Shown one piece after another: positions 27,273-35,753 of a stretch of 64,000 nucleotides of DNA (positions within the stretch are counted from its first letter, which is position 1; every line of letters begins with the position of its first letter). Both the position numbers and the translations under genes were made by a program. This DNA comes from Acidocella facilis ATCC 35904. Its GTDB lineage: Bacteria; Pseudomonadota; Alphaproteobacteria; Acetobacterales; Acetobacteraceae. The stretch spans positions 372,001-436,000 of the forward strand of contig NZ_JHYG01000002.1 in assembly GCF_000687875.1 (NCBI RefSeq), in the 5' to 3' direction. The notes below the pieces were generated by a model. The model had not been told where the DNA came from. It did not search any database and saw only the letters and a program-made list of their open reading frames with translations.

Positions 27273-28937
27273 GTGGGATCCTCCTTCAGCCTGATGTTCG
27301 GCCTGCCAGGGCATGGGATGCAGCTGCATCTCGATGCGCTGTCCATATTGTTCGCCTGTATTTTGCTGCCGCAGACGGTGGCGGCGGCGCTGGCGGGGAT
27401 GCGCGGTTCGATCGCCTTCTGGGTGTTCGTGCTCGGCATGGCGCTGACCCTGGCGGCGGGGGACGGGTTCACACTGATCTTCGGCTTCGAGCTGATGAGT
27501 GCCGCCTCCTGGCTGCTGGTGATGCAGGGCGATGTGAAGCCGGCGACATTTTATGCCGGGGTGGCGATCTTTTCCGGCGCCTGCCTGATCCCGGCGATCT
27601 TCCTGCCCGCCTCCTCGCTCGCCTTCGTGCTGGTGGCGCTGGGGGCGGGGGCCAAGGCCGGGCTCGCACCTTTGCATAGCTGGCTGCCCCGCGCCCATCC
27701 GGCGCCGCCGGCGGGCGTCTCGGCGCTGATGTCCGGCGGCATGGTGAAAATCGCGCTCTATGTGCTCATCCGCTACGGTTTCGTTGTGCTGGCGCCGGCC
27801 CAGCAGCCCTGGTGGGGCACGGTTCTGATGGTGGCGGGCGCGGCCTCGGTGCTGGTCGGCGCGTTGCGGGCGGTGCTGGAGGTGGATTTGAAGACCGCTT
27901 TGGCCTGCTCGACGGTCGAGCATGTCGGGCTGATCGCGGTCGGGCTGGGCGTCGCGCTGCGGGCGAAGGCGCTGGGTGATGCGACGCTGACCGGGCTGGG
28001 GCTGGAGGCGGCGCTGCTCTGCGCGGTGGCGCACGGGCTGTTCAAGCCGCTTCTGTTCATCGGCGCCGGGGAGGTGAAGCACGCCACCGGCACGCTCTCC
28101 CTGAACTGGCTGGGCGGGCTGATGCGCGGCATGCCGCGGCTGGGGGCGTTGATGTTGCTGGGCGCGGCGGGCATGGCGGCGCTGCCGCTGGGGCCGGGCT
28201 TCGCGCCGGAATTTCTGCTGCTGCACGCGGTGATCCAGGCGGCCGCGGGCGGCGGGATACTGGCGCGGATCGGGTTTTCCGCCTTGCTCGCGGTGCTGGG
28301 GCTGGGCGCGGCACTGGCGCTGGCGGCTGCGGTGCGGATCATCGGCATCGGCTTTCTCGGCCGGCCGCGCAGCCTGCATGCGGCGGCGGCGGAGGATGCG
28401 CGGCGTGGCCCCTTCATCGCCATGGCGCTGCTGGGGGCGCTGTGTGTGCCGGTGGCGCTGCTGCCCGGGCTGCTGCTGGGGGTGATGACCCCGGTGATCC
28501 GGCTGCTGGCGCCGGATGCGGATACGCCGCCGCTCACCTATGCGCCGCTGAGCCTGTTGCTGCTGGCGCTGCTGGCGGCTTTGGCGGCCGGCTTCATCCA
28601 GACCCGGTTCGGGGTGCGCGGCCTGCGTGAGGTGCCGGCCTGGCATGGCGGGTTTGGCCGCCCGCCGGCCTGGCTGCCCTTTGGAGACCCGCATACCCAG
28701 CCCAGCGGGGCGGGCTTTGCCGAGCCGGTGGCGCGGGTGCTGGGGCGCGGGCTGCTTGGCGCCCAGGGGCAGGACCCGTCGGAGCATTTCCTGCTCGGCC
28801 CGCTCTTGCGTGGCCAGCGCCGCGCGGTGCGGCTGGCGGAGCGGGTGCGCCGCGCCACCATCCGGGAGCGCCTGGCCTTCGTGTTCGCGGCGCTGGTGCT
28901 GTTTCTGCTGGCGCTTGGCCTGGGGCAGGGGGGCTGA
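27273..28937 (+). CDS. hyfB: Hydrogenase-4 component B-like antiporter subunit, short N-terminus
   Basis: The 554-residue polytopic protein belongs to the HyfB/HycC (NuoL/Mrp-antiporter-like) family. The ion-channel residues are kept: Glu73 (GFELMSAAS), Lys128 and His135 (GAKAGLAPLHSWLP), and a Lys in AHGLFKPLLF. Compared with about 670 residues in E. coli HyfB it lacks roughly two N-terminal helices, and the gap after mdh is too short to hold them. The start is GTG at 27273 behind AGGGGGG; an ATG at 27294 is possible. It is the first of five genes joined by TGATG or ATGA overlaps. It probably forms one proton or sodium channel of the complex. Confidence 0.85.
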   Translation: MGSSFSLMFGLPGHGMQLHLDALSILFACILLPQTVAAALAGMRGSIAFWVFVLGMALTLAAGDGFTLIFGFELMSAASWLLVMQGDVKPATFYAGVAIFSGACLIPAIFLPASSLAFVLVALGAGAKAGLAPLHSWLPRAHPAPPAGVSALMSGGMVKIALYVLIRYGFVVLAPAQQPWWGTVLMVAGAASVLVGALRAVLEVDLKTALACSTVEHVGLIAVGLGVALRAKALGDATLTGLGLEAALLCAVAHGLFKPLLFIGAGEVKHATGTLSLNWLGGLMRGMPRLGALMLLGAAGMAALPLGPGFAPEFLLLHAVIQAAAGGGILARIGFSALLAVLGLGAALALAAAVRIIGIGFLGRPRSLHAAAAEDARRGPFIAMALLGALCVPVALLPGLLLGVMTPVIRLLAPDADTPPLTYAPLSLLLLALLAALAAGFIQTRFGVRGLREVPAWHGGFGRPPAWLPFGDPHTQPSGAGFAEPVARVLGRGLLGAQGQDPSEHFLLGPLLRGQRRAVRLAERVRRATIRERLAFVFAALVLFLLALGLGQGG

Positions 28938-29899
28938 TGCTCGGTTTCACCCTCGCTTTCATCGCCACCTGCCTGCATGTGGCGCTCTGCTTCGCCGTTG
29001 CCCCTTTGCTGATCGGAACGACCAACAAATTGCGCGCCTGGCTGCTCGGGCGGCGCGGGCCGCCTTTGCTGCTGCCTTACTGGCATCTGGCCAAGCTGCT
29101 GCGCAAAAGCACGGTTCTGCCCGATACCGCGACCGATTTGTTCACTTTCTGGCCGCTGGGGGCGATGCTGGCCATGGCGGTCAGCGTCATGCTGATCCCG
29201 GGCTACTCGACCGGGCTGCTCACTGGCCCGGCGGCGGATGCGATCACCATTGTCGGGCTGTTCGCCCTGGCCCGGGCCGCGACCATGCTGGGCGGGCTGG
29301 AGACCGGGGCCGGATTCGGCGGCGCCGGGGCGGCGCGCGAGGCGCTGTTTGGCATCTTCGCCGAGGGCGCGCTTTTGGTGCTGCTGCTGGCCTTCGCGCT
29401 GCTGGCCAGGACCACCAATATCGACGGCATCGCCAATGATTTCCGCGCCGCGCATCTGGGCATCTCGGTCTCGCTCGGCTTCGCGCTGGCGGCGATGCTG
29501 GCGGTGGCGCTGACCGAGGCCGGGCGCATCCCCACCGACAATCCCTCTGGCCATCTCGAACTCGCGATGGTGCATGAGGCGATGGCGCTGGATTATTCCG
29601 GCCGGTTGCTGGCGCTGCTGGATTATGCCGGGGCGCTGCGGCTGCTGGCCTGGATGAATTTGATCGGCACCATCTTCCTGCCCTTCGGCATGGCCCGCGC
29701 CGGGGATGTTCTCTCCTGGCCGCTCGGGCTGGTGCTGTGGGCGCTGAAGCTGGCGGTGATGGCGGTTGCGCTCTGCCTGTTCGAGGTCTCGCGGGCGAAG
29801 ATGCGGGTCTTCCGGGTGCCGGAATTTCTTGGCGCCGCCTTGCTGTTGGGCATGCTGGCCAGCGTGTTCCTGTTCGTCGCGGCGAGGATCGGCGCATGA
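28937..29899 (+). CDS. hyfC: Hydrogenase-4 component C-like subunit (NuoH-like)
   Basis: The 320-residue protein has about eight hydrophobic helices and the NuoH/HycD-type acidic loop TEAGRIPTDNPSGHLELAMVHEAM, with the Glu and Asp residues that connect the peripheral arm to the membrane channel. The tail has the family's FEVSRAKMRVFRVPEF motif. It anchors the large subunit to the membrane. It starts within the hyfB stop (TGATG) and ends in an ATGA overlap with hyfE. Confidence 0.9.
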   Translation: MLGFTLAFIATCLHVALCFAVAPLLIGTTNKLRAWLLGRRGPPLLLPYWHLAKLLRKSTVLPDTATDLFTFWPLGAMLAMAVSVMLIPGYSTGLLTGPAADAITIVGLFALARAATMLGGLETGAGFGGAGAAREALFGIFAEGALLVLLLAFALLARTTNIDGIANDFRAAHLGISVSLGFALAAMLAVALTEAGRIPTDNPSGHLELAMVHEAMALDYSGRLLALLDYAGALRLLAWMNLIGTIFLPFGMARAGDVLSWPLGLVLWALKLAVMAVALCLFEVSRAKMRVFRVPEFLGAALLLGMLASVFLFVAARIGA

Positions 29900-30555
29900 G
29901 CCTCACTTTTTCCCTCGCGCATCTGATGGGCGGGATCATCCTGCTCTGCGGCTTCCTGCAGCTCTCCCAGCGCCGGCTCGCGGCGATGATCACGCTCTAT
30001 CAGAGCGAGGCACTGGTACTGTCCGCCGCCGCCCTCTGGCAGGGTTTCGCCCAGCATGAGCTGGCCCTCTATCTCACCGGGTTGATCACCTTCGCGCTGA
30101 AAGGCCTGCTGCTGCCCTGGGGCCTGCGCGAGATCGTGCAGCGTTTCGGCATGATCCGCGCGGTGGAGACGGCGCTGCCGATGGCGGTATCGATGATATT
30201 CGGCCTGGCCTTGATCGGCATCGCGGTGCTGGTGGTGCTGCCCAGTACCGAGGCCTCACTCTCCCTCACCCGCGAGGATCTGGCGATCGCGCTTTCGGTG
30301 GTGCTTCTCGGACTGTTGCTGATGATCGTGCGGCGCAATGCGCTGGCGCAGATCATCGGGTTCCTGTCGATGGAAAACGGGCTGGTGCTGGCGGCGATCG
30401 GCATGCCGGGGATGCCGTTCGTGGCGGAATTCTCGGTGGCGCTGCTGGTGCTGCTGGCCTTCCTGGTGGTGGGGGTGTTTTTGTTGCGCATCCGCGAGCA
30501 TTTCGACACGCTGGACCTCTCCGGAATCGAGCAAATCGAAAGGCGCGGCAGATGA
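29896..30555 (+). CDS. hyfE: Hydrogenase-4 component E-like membrane subunit
   Basis: The 219-residue protein has six to seven hydrophobic helices and matches HyfE, which corresponds to NuoK-like (plus NuoJ-like) parts of the membrane arm. The ENGLVLAAI segment near residue 157 contains the NuoK-type buried Glu. The ATG at 29896 overlaps the hyfC stop; a longer open frame upstream reads hyfC out of frame and is not real. Confidence 0.88.
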   Translation: MSLTFSLAHLMGGIILLCGFLQLSQRRLAAMITLYQSEALVLSAAALWQGFAQHELALYLTGLITFALKGLLLPWGLREIVQRFGMIRAVETALPMAVSMIFGLALIGIAVLVVLPSTEASLSLTREDLAIALSVVLLGLLLMIVRRNALAQIIGFLSMENGLVLAAIGMPGMPFVAEFSVALLVLLAFLVVGVFLLRIREHFDTLDLSGIEQIERRGR

Positions 30556-32003
30556 GCTTCGCCTGGATCGTCATCGCGTGGCCGTTTCTGGCGGCGCTGG
30601 TGCTGGGGCTGGCGGGCGGGCCGCGCGCCGGGGCGATCGGCAATGCTGTCGCCTGCGCGGTGTCGTTCGCCTTGTCGCTGGCTTTGTTCGCTTATGGCGG
30701 CGACGGGCTGGTGGCGACGGATGCGCTGGCCAGGCTGTTCGGCACGGTCAGCGGTTTTGTCGGCCTCACCGCGTCGCTGGTGAATATTTCCTACGTGATG
30801 GGCGATGCGGCGCGGATGCCGGTGCGGCGCTGGCGGCTTTATCATGCGCTGTTTCAGATCGTGCTCGGCGCCAGCCTGCTCGGGCTCTATGCGGATAATA
30901 TCGGCCTGCTCTGGGCGGCGATGGAGGGCGGCACCATCGCGATGACGCTGGGGGTGAGCCTGTATCGCAGCCCCACCGGGCTGGAGGCGGCCTGGAAATA
31001 TTTCATCCTGGGCGGGGTGGGGATCGGGCTCGCCTTGTTCGGCACCATGCTGGTCTATCTCGCGGCGCAGCCGGCTCTGGGGCCGGGGCTGCGGGCGATG
31101 AGCTTTGCCGCCCTGGCCGGGCAGGCGGCGCATATGGATGGGGCGCTGCTGACCCTGGCCTTCCTGTTCATCCTGTTCGGCTACGGCACCAAGGCGGCTC
31201 TGGTGCCGCTGCATGGCTGGCTGCCGGATGCCTATGCGGAGGGGCCGGCGCCGCTGACCACCGCCCTCTCCGGCCTGCTGATCAATGTCGCGCTGCTGGC
31301 GATTTTGCGCTTCCGGCATCTGATGCAGGCAAATGCGGCGGCCGGGGGCAGTGCCATGCATCCGGGGCCATTCCTGTTGACGCTGGGTGTGGCCTCCTTG
31401 TTTCTGGCGGCGTTTTCCTTTTCGCGCCGGCGCGATGCGCGGCGGTTTTTCGGCTTCTCCTCCATCGAGCAATCCGGGCTGGTGGCCTTCGCGTTCGGGA
31501 TTGGCGGCCCGGTGGCCTTGTTTGGCGGGCTGCTGCATATGCTGCTGCACAGCCTGCTGAAGCCCGGCCTGTTCCTGGCGCTGATCCGCGCCGCCCAGCT
31601 GCGCGGGGCGGCCGCACCGGGATTTTATGCTTTCTCGCATCTGCGCGGGTTGCCGCATGTGAATAAATATGCCGGCTGGCTGCTGGCTTTGTGCATCTTC
31701 GCCCTGGCCGGGCTGCCGCCTTCCGGGCTGTTTGCCAGCGAGTTCATCATCGTCAGCCAGACCATCCAGATCAATCCCTGGATGTCGCTGCCTTTGGGGC
31801 TGGGCATGCTGCTCTGCGCGGTGGCGATCCTGCGGCAGATCGGCCCGCTGCTGTTCGCCCCGGCGCCGCGTGAAACTTACCGCAAGGCGGGGTGGGAGGC
31901 GCATCTGGTGACGTTGCATCTGCTGCTGGTGTTCGCGCTGGCCTTTCTCACCCCGCCGGCCTTGGTGCGGCTGCTGGGCCAGGCGGCGGGGGCGCTGCAA
32001 TGA
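30552..32003 (+). CDS. hyfF: Hydrogenase-4 component F-like antiporter subunit
   Basis: The 483-residue protein has about fourteen helices and is a second NuoN/L-type antiporter-like subunit. Channel residues are kept: the Glu in WAAMEGGTIA, the Lys and His in GYGTKAALVPLHGWLP, and a further His/Lys pair in LLHSLLKPGLFLAL. It begins in an ATGA overlap with hyfE and ends in one with hyfG. Together with HyfB it should give the complex two ion-translocating units. Confidence 0.9.
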   Translation: MSFAWIVIAWPFLAALVLGLAGGPRAGAIGNAVACAVSFALSLALFAYGGDGLVATDALARLFGTVSGFVGLTASLVNISYVMGDAARMPVRRWRLYHALFQIVLGASLLGLYADNIGLLWAAMEGGTIAMTLGVSLYRSPTGLEAAWKYFILGGVGIGLALFGTMLVYLAAQPALGPGLRAMSFAALAGQAAHMDGALLTLAFLFILFGYGTKAALVPLHGWLPDAYAEGPAPLTTALSGLLINVALLAILRFRHLMQANAAAGGSAMHPGPFLLTLGVASLFLAAFSFSRRRDARRFFGFSSIEQSGLVAFAFGIGGPVALFGGLLHMLLHSLLKPGLFLALIRAAQLRGAAAPGFYAFSHLRGLPHVNKYAGWLLALCIFALAGLPPSGLFASEFIIVSQTIQINPWMSLPLGLGMLLCAVAILRQIGPLLFAPAPRETYRKAGWEAHLVTLHLLLVFALAFLTPPALVRLLGQAAGALQ

Positions 32004-33367
32004 GGCTGCTTTCGCCGGAGGCCTGGGCGGCGCATCAGGGGCATTTCATCGCGCTCTGGACCGATGCCGGCCATGCCTATGCACTGTATGAGCCGGGCGA
32101 GTTGGTGGCGGTGGCGCTGGTCGAGGGCGCGTATCCGGCGCTCCCGTATCCTGGGGCCAACTGGTTTCAGCGTCTGACCAGGGATCTGAACGGGCATAAG
32201 GCGTTGGGCTTTACCGACACGCGCACGGCGGTGGAGCATTTCCGCGAGCCGGACGGGCGTGGCCCCTGGCCGGAGTTTCCGATGCCGGAGATCGAGGGGG
32301 TGCATCAGGTCGCGGTTGGGCCGATCCATGCCGGGATCATCGAGCCGGCGCATTTCCGCTTTTCCGTGCTGGGCGAGCAGGTGCTGCGGCTGCAAGGGCG
32401 CTTTGGCTATGCGCATAAGGGCACGCTGGGGTTGATGCGCGGCAAATCCCCCCGCCAGGCGGCGCGCTATGCGGCGCGGATTTCGGGCGATGCCACGGTG
32501 GCGCATTCTATCGCCTTCGCCCGCGCGGCGGAGGCGGCGTTGGGCATCCAGGCGCCGGAGCGGGCGGTGTATCTGCGGGCGCTGATGGCGGAGATCGAGC
32601 GGCTGGCCAACCATGTCAGCGATATCGGCACGATCGCGGCGGATGCCGGCTTCGCCTTTCTTGAGTCCCGCTTCGCCCTGGCGCGGGAGCGGTTCTGCGC
32701 TGTCGCCAAGCTCGCCTTCGGGCACAGGCTGATGATGGATGTGGTGGTGCCGGGCGGTGTCGCCGGGGATCTGGCCGAGGGGGCGGGCGAGATGATCGAG
32801 GAGATGCTCGATGCGCTGGAAGATGAGCTGCCCAGCCTGACCCGGGTGTTCGAGGATTATGCCAGTTTGCAGGACCGGGTGATGGGCACCGGCATCATCC
32901 CGCCGGCGCTGGCCGCCGCTTACAATGCCGGCGGCTTTGTCGGCCGGGCTTCCGGCCAGCATCGGGACGCGCGGATGGAGCCGGGCTATCCGCCTTATGC
33001 GGAGCTGGGGCTGAGCGTGCCGCGCGCGCAGGACGGGGATGTGGCGGCGCGGATCAAGATCCGGCTGCAGGAAATTCCGGAGAGCGTGCGGCTGGTGCGG
33101 GTGCTGCTGGAGAGTTTGCCGGCGGGGCCGCTGGCCTTCGCGCCGCCGGCTGAGAGCGGCATGGGGCTGGGGGTGGCAGAGAGTTTTCGTGGCCCGGTCT
33201 GGCACTGGCTGAAGCTGGATAATGGCCAGATCCAGGAGGCGTTTGTGGCGGATGCCAGCGCCGCGCACTGGCCGCTGCTGGAACATGCCGCGACCACGGC
33301 GATTTTGGCGGATTTCCCGCTCATCAATAAATCCGTCAACGCCTCTTATTCCGGCGTGGATTTATAG
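32000..33367 (+). CDS. hyfG: HyfG-like large subunit without NiFe-site cysteines
   Basis: The 455-residue protein is a fusion of a NuoC-like domain (residues 1-85, with the NWFQRLTRDLNGHKALGFTD block) and a NuoD/HycE-like large-subunit domain that starts with VGPIHAGIIEPAHFRF at 106-121. In HycE the first nickel motif reads RVCGICG; here it is RISGDAT (160-166), so both Cys are gone. The C-terminal DPCxxC motif is replaced by NASYSGVDL. The whole protein has a single Cys (233). It therefore cannot bind a NiFe centre and resembles energy-converting-hydrogenase-related complexes. No small-subunit gene follows; hairpin copy B comes 3 nt after the stop. Confidence 0.85.
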   Translation: MRLLSPEAWAAHQGHFIALWTDAGHAYALYEPGELVAVALVEGAYPALPYPGANWFQRLTRDLNGHKALGFTDTRTAVEHFREPDGRGPWPEFPMPEIEGVHQVAVGPIHAGIIEPAHFRFSVLGEQVLRLQGRFGYAHKGTLGLMRGKSPRQAARYAARISGDATVAHSIAFARAAEAALGIQAPERAVYLRALMAEIERLANHVSDIGTIAADAGFAFLESRFALARERFCAVAKLAFGHRLMMDVVVPGGVAGDLAEGAGEMIEEMLDALEDELPSLTRVFEDYASLQDRVMGTGIIPPALAAAYNAGGFVGRASGQHRDARMEPGYPPYAELGLSVPRAQDGDVAARIKIRLQEIPESVRLVRVLLESLPAGPLAFAPPAESGMGLGVAESFRGPVWHWLKLDNGQIQEAFVADASAAHWPLLEHAATTAILADFPLINKSVNASYSGVDL

Positions 33368-33369
33368 GC

Positions 33370-33414
33370 GCAAAAGTTTTTTGGGGCCGCCCCTTTTTTT
33401 CAAAAAAGGGGCGG
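33370..33414. repeat. Dispersed hairpin family, copy B
   Basis: Leader CAAAAGTTTTTTGGGG leads into a 13-bp perfect stem, CCGCCCCTTTTTT with AAAAAAGGGGCGG, loop TC. It lies directly after hyfG, between that gene and the convergent acid phosphatase gene. Confidence 0.85.
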
Positions 33415-33422
33415 AAACGTTC

Positions 33423-33453
33423 GGGGCTTTGGCAATGTCGGTGCCAAAACCCC
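33423..33453. repeat. Second hairpin behind copy B
   Basis: GGGGCTTTGGCA pairs with TGCCAAAACCCC (11 of 12) around a 7-nt loop. It follows copy B after 8 nt and ends 10 nt before the phosphatase stop. The bases leading into it resemble those after copy D. Confidence 0.55.
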
Positions 33454-33462
33454 AGCCCGCAC

Positions 33463-34398
33463 TCAGGTCCGCACGATGCTCTGCGCATACAGCGTCGTGC
33501 CGTGCTCATCCACGAACGACCAATCCATCTGCTTGCCGGTCAGCTTCATCACCATGAAGCCATGCGCGCCGGCGGCGAAGCCGCCGCGTGTGGCGGGGCC
33601 GGGATTATAGGTCTCGGAGCCAGCGCCGGTGCAGACATAGGAGATGCCGTTCATCTTCACCGCCTGCAGGATATGGTCATGCCCGCAAATATAGATCGGC
33701 ACGTGATGCTTGCGCAGGATCGGATCGACGGCGGCGATCATGTCCGGCATGTCCGCCCCTTCATAGCCCGGGTCGGACTCATGCGCGCCATAGATCGGGT
33801 GATGGCCGATGACGATGTTCCATTCGCTGGTCGAGGCGGCGAGCTTGGCATCCAGCCAGGCGAGCTGGGCCTGCGGGTCCTGCCCATCCACCGCGACCCG
33901 GGTGCCGTAATATTTTTTGATGAAGGGCGAGGTGTCCAGATAATAGAAGGTGGCGTGGGTGCCATCGGGCAGGGCGATGGTTTCCAGGGCATAGCGCGCG
34001 GGCATCTGCCAGCGCGGATTCTGCTTGGCGTAATCCAGCTGCGCCTGCACATTGCCGCGATAATCATGGTTGCCGAGCAGCACTTTCCAGGGCGTTTGCA
34101 GCGCCGGCTGGGTGTAGACATCCAGATAGGATGTCCGCCATTGCGGGTCCTCCAGCGAGTCGACGCCGTTTTCGTAGAAATTATCGCCGACCGAGACGAC
34201 AAAGCGGCTATTGATGGCGTCCGCGGTGCGGCCCATCTGCGCGGCGACGGCGCGCTGGTGGTGATGGCCTCTGCGGCCCCAATCGCCGATCAGCACGATG
34301 TTCAGGGCTTCCTCGGCGGCATTGGCGGCGGGGGCCAAGGCGGCGCCGGCGCCCAGAATGGCGCTGGTGGTGGCGAATTGGCGGCGGGTGAGTGTCAT
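33463..34398 (-). CDS. Tat-exported acid phosphatase, purple/tartrate-resistant type
   Basis: The 311-residue protein starts with a twin-arginine signal (TRRQFATTSAILGAGAAL), so it is exported folded, as a metal enzyme needs. It has the five metallophosphatase blocks of the tartrate-resistant type: GDWGRRG (38-44), GDNFY (71-75), GNHDY, GHHPIYG and GHDH. It should release phosphate from organic esters in the periplasm. The ATG at 34398 has AAAGGAG upstream and gives a proper Tat signal; the longer frame does not. A weak PHO-like site lies at 34447-34464. Confidence 0.83.
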   Translation of the reverse strand: MTLTRRQFATTSAILGAGAALAPAANAAEEALNIVLIGDWGRRGHHHQRAVAAQMGRTADAINSRFVVSVGDNFYENGVDSLEDPQWRTSYLDVYTQPALQTPWKVLLGNHDYRGNVQAQLDYAKQNPRWQMPARYALETIALPDGTHATFYYLDTSPFIKKYYGTRVAVDGQDPQAQLAWLDAKLAASTSEWNIVIGHHPIYGAHESDPGYEGADMPDMIAAVDPILRKHHVPIYICGHDHILQAVKMNGISYVCTGAGSETYNPGPATRGGFAAGAHGFMVMKLTGKQMDWSFVDEHGTTLYAQSIVRT

Positions 34399-34446
34399 TG
34401 GCGGCTCCTTTGGCGGTCTATTAGCAAAGCAGGCGGTGGCCGGCAT

Positions 34447-34464
34447 GCGACATTTCCGTGTCAG
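34447..34464 (-). promoter_or_regulatory. Weak PHO-box-like site before the acid phosphatase gene
   Basis: On the minus strand the bases read CTGACAC-GGAA-ATGTCGC, two TGTCA-like half-sites 11 nt apart with one mismatch each. It overlaps the folC stop and ends 49 nt before the phosphatase ATG. Confidence 0.35.
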
Positions 34465-35753
34465 GCCAGAACCGTCTCATCCTGCTTCAACACCTCGCCG
34501 GCGAGATAGAGGCTGCCGCAGATCAGCACCCGCGTCGGCGCGGTGATCTGGCGGAAGGCGCTGGCGATGTCAGGTCCTGGCAGCGCCTGGCCGCCCGAGG
34601 CTTCGATGATTTTCTCCACCGGCAGGGCCAGATGTTGTTCGGCCTCGGCCACGGCGAAAATCCGCGCCGCGTGCGGGGCGACGATGCGGATGAATTCCGC
34701 CACATCCTTGGATTGCTTCATGCCGAGCACCAGCGTGGTTGGGCCGTCCCAATCCTGCAATTGCCGGGCGATGATCTCGGCGCCGCCCGGGTTATGTGCC
34801 CCGTCCAGCCAGAGTTCGGACCCGGCGGGCAGGGCCTGCGCCAGGCGGCCGGTGAGGCGTTGCATGCGGGCCGGCCAGCTGGCGGCGCGCAGGCCCCGCG
34901 CCATCGCCTCTGGCGACATCCTGAACCCGGCGGCGCGCAAGGCGGTGAGGGCGATGCCGGCATTTTCGATCTGATGCAGGCCGGCGAGGGCGGGTTTGGG
35001 CAGCGCCAGCCCATCATAAACCATGCCCGTGGCGCTGGGCTCGGCCGACCAGTCCAGCCCGCGGCGCAGCTGCTTGGCACCTTTCTGCGCGGCCTCGGCT
35101 TCGATGCGGGCCATCACCTCGGCCGGCTGGTAGCCGGTGACCACGGGCACACCCGGCTTGATGATGCCGGCTTTCTCACCCGCGATCAGCTCCAGCGTGT
35201 TGCCCAGAAAATCCTGGTGGTCGAGGGAGATCGCGGTGATGGCGCAGGCGGCGGGAGAGACGAGGTTGGTGGCGTCCATCCGCCCGCCCAGGCCCACCTC
35301 GACGATGCAGAGATCCGCCTTGGTGCGGGCGAAGAGCCAGAAGGCGGCGGCGGTGATCGCCTCGAACACGGTGATCTGGTTGGCTTTGTTGGCGGCCTCG
35401 ATCGCGTCCAGCGATTGCGCTAATTGTTCATCTGTGGCGAGGCACCCGGCCAGGCGGATGCGCTCATTGAAGCGCACCAGATGCGGGGAGGTAAAGACAT
35501 GCACCTTCAGCCTTGCCGCCTCCGCCACGGCGCGGGCGATGGCGCAGACCGAGCCCTTGCCGTTGGTGCCGGCGACGTGAATCACCGGCGGAAGTTTGGT
35601 CTGCGGATCACCGAGAGCGGCCAGCAGCCTTTGCAGCCGGTCGATCTTGAGGTCGATCATGCGCGGATAGAGCTTATGCAGCCGCTCCAGCGCCGCGCTC
35701 ACCTGCAGCCGGGCGCCGGTTGCCCCTGCCGGGCTCTGCAGCTCGTTGCTCAC
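34461..35753 (-). CDS. folC: Bifunctional folylpolyglutamate synthase / dihydrofolate synthase
   Basis: The 430-residue Mur-ligase-like enzyme has the P-loop AGTNGKGSV at residues 61-69, the SPHLVRFNERIR substrate block, and the C-terminal ligase domain with LDGAHNPGG. It adds glutamate to dihydropteroate and to folates. Its ATG overlaps the accD stop (ATGA), the classic accD-folC pairing. Confidence 0.95.
   Translation of the reverse strand: MSNELQSPAGATGARLQVSAALERLHKLYPRMIDLKIDRLQRLLAALGDPQTKLPPVIHVAGTNGKGSVCAIARAVAEAARLKVHVFTSPHLVRFNERIRLAGCLATDEQLAQSLDAIEAANKANQITVFEAITAAAFWLFARTKADLCIVEVGLGGRMDATNLVSPAACAITAISLDHQDFLGNTLELIAGEKAGIIKPGVPVVTGYQPAEVMARIEAEAAQKGAKQLRRGLDWSAEPSATGMVYDGLALPKPALAGLHQIENAGIALTALRAAGFRMSPEAMARGLRAASWPARMQRLTGRLAQALPAGSELWLDGAHNPGGAEIIARQLQDWDGPTTLVLGMKQSKDVAEFIRIVAPHAARIFAVAEAEQHLALPVEKIIEASGGQALPGPDIASAFRQITAPTRVLICGSLYLAGEVLKQDETVLA

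Noticed and set aside
27000-28787. 595-codon minus-strand frame across mdh and hyfB
   Set aside because: The product is Gln/Arg/Pro-rich noise typical of the antisense of membrane-protein genes; it crosses the mdh terminator.
30069-32000. 643-codon minus-strand frame antisense to hyfE and hyfF
   Set aside because: Same type of antisense shadow; the plus-strand genes are tightly overlapped and well conserved.
27273-33367. Functional [NiFe] hydrogenase-4 or formate hydrogenlyase
   Set aside because: The large subunit lacks the four nickel-binding Cys and no small subunit, ferredoxin or hyp gene is present.
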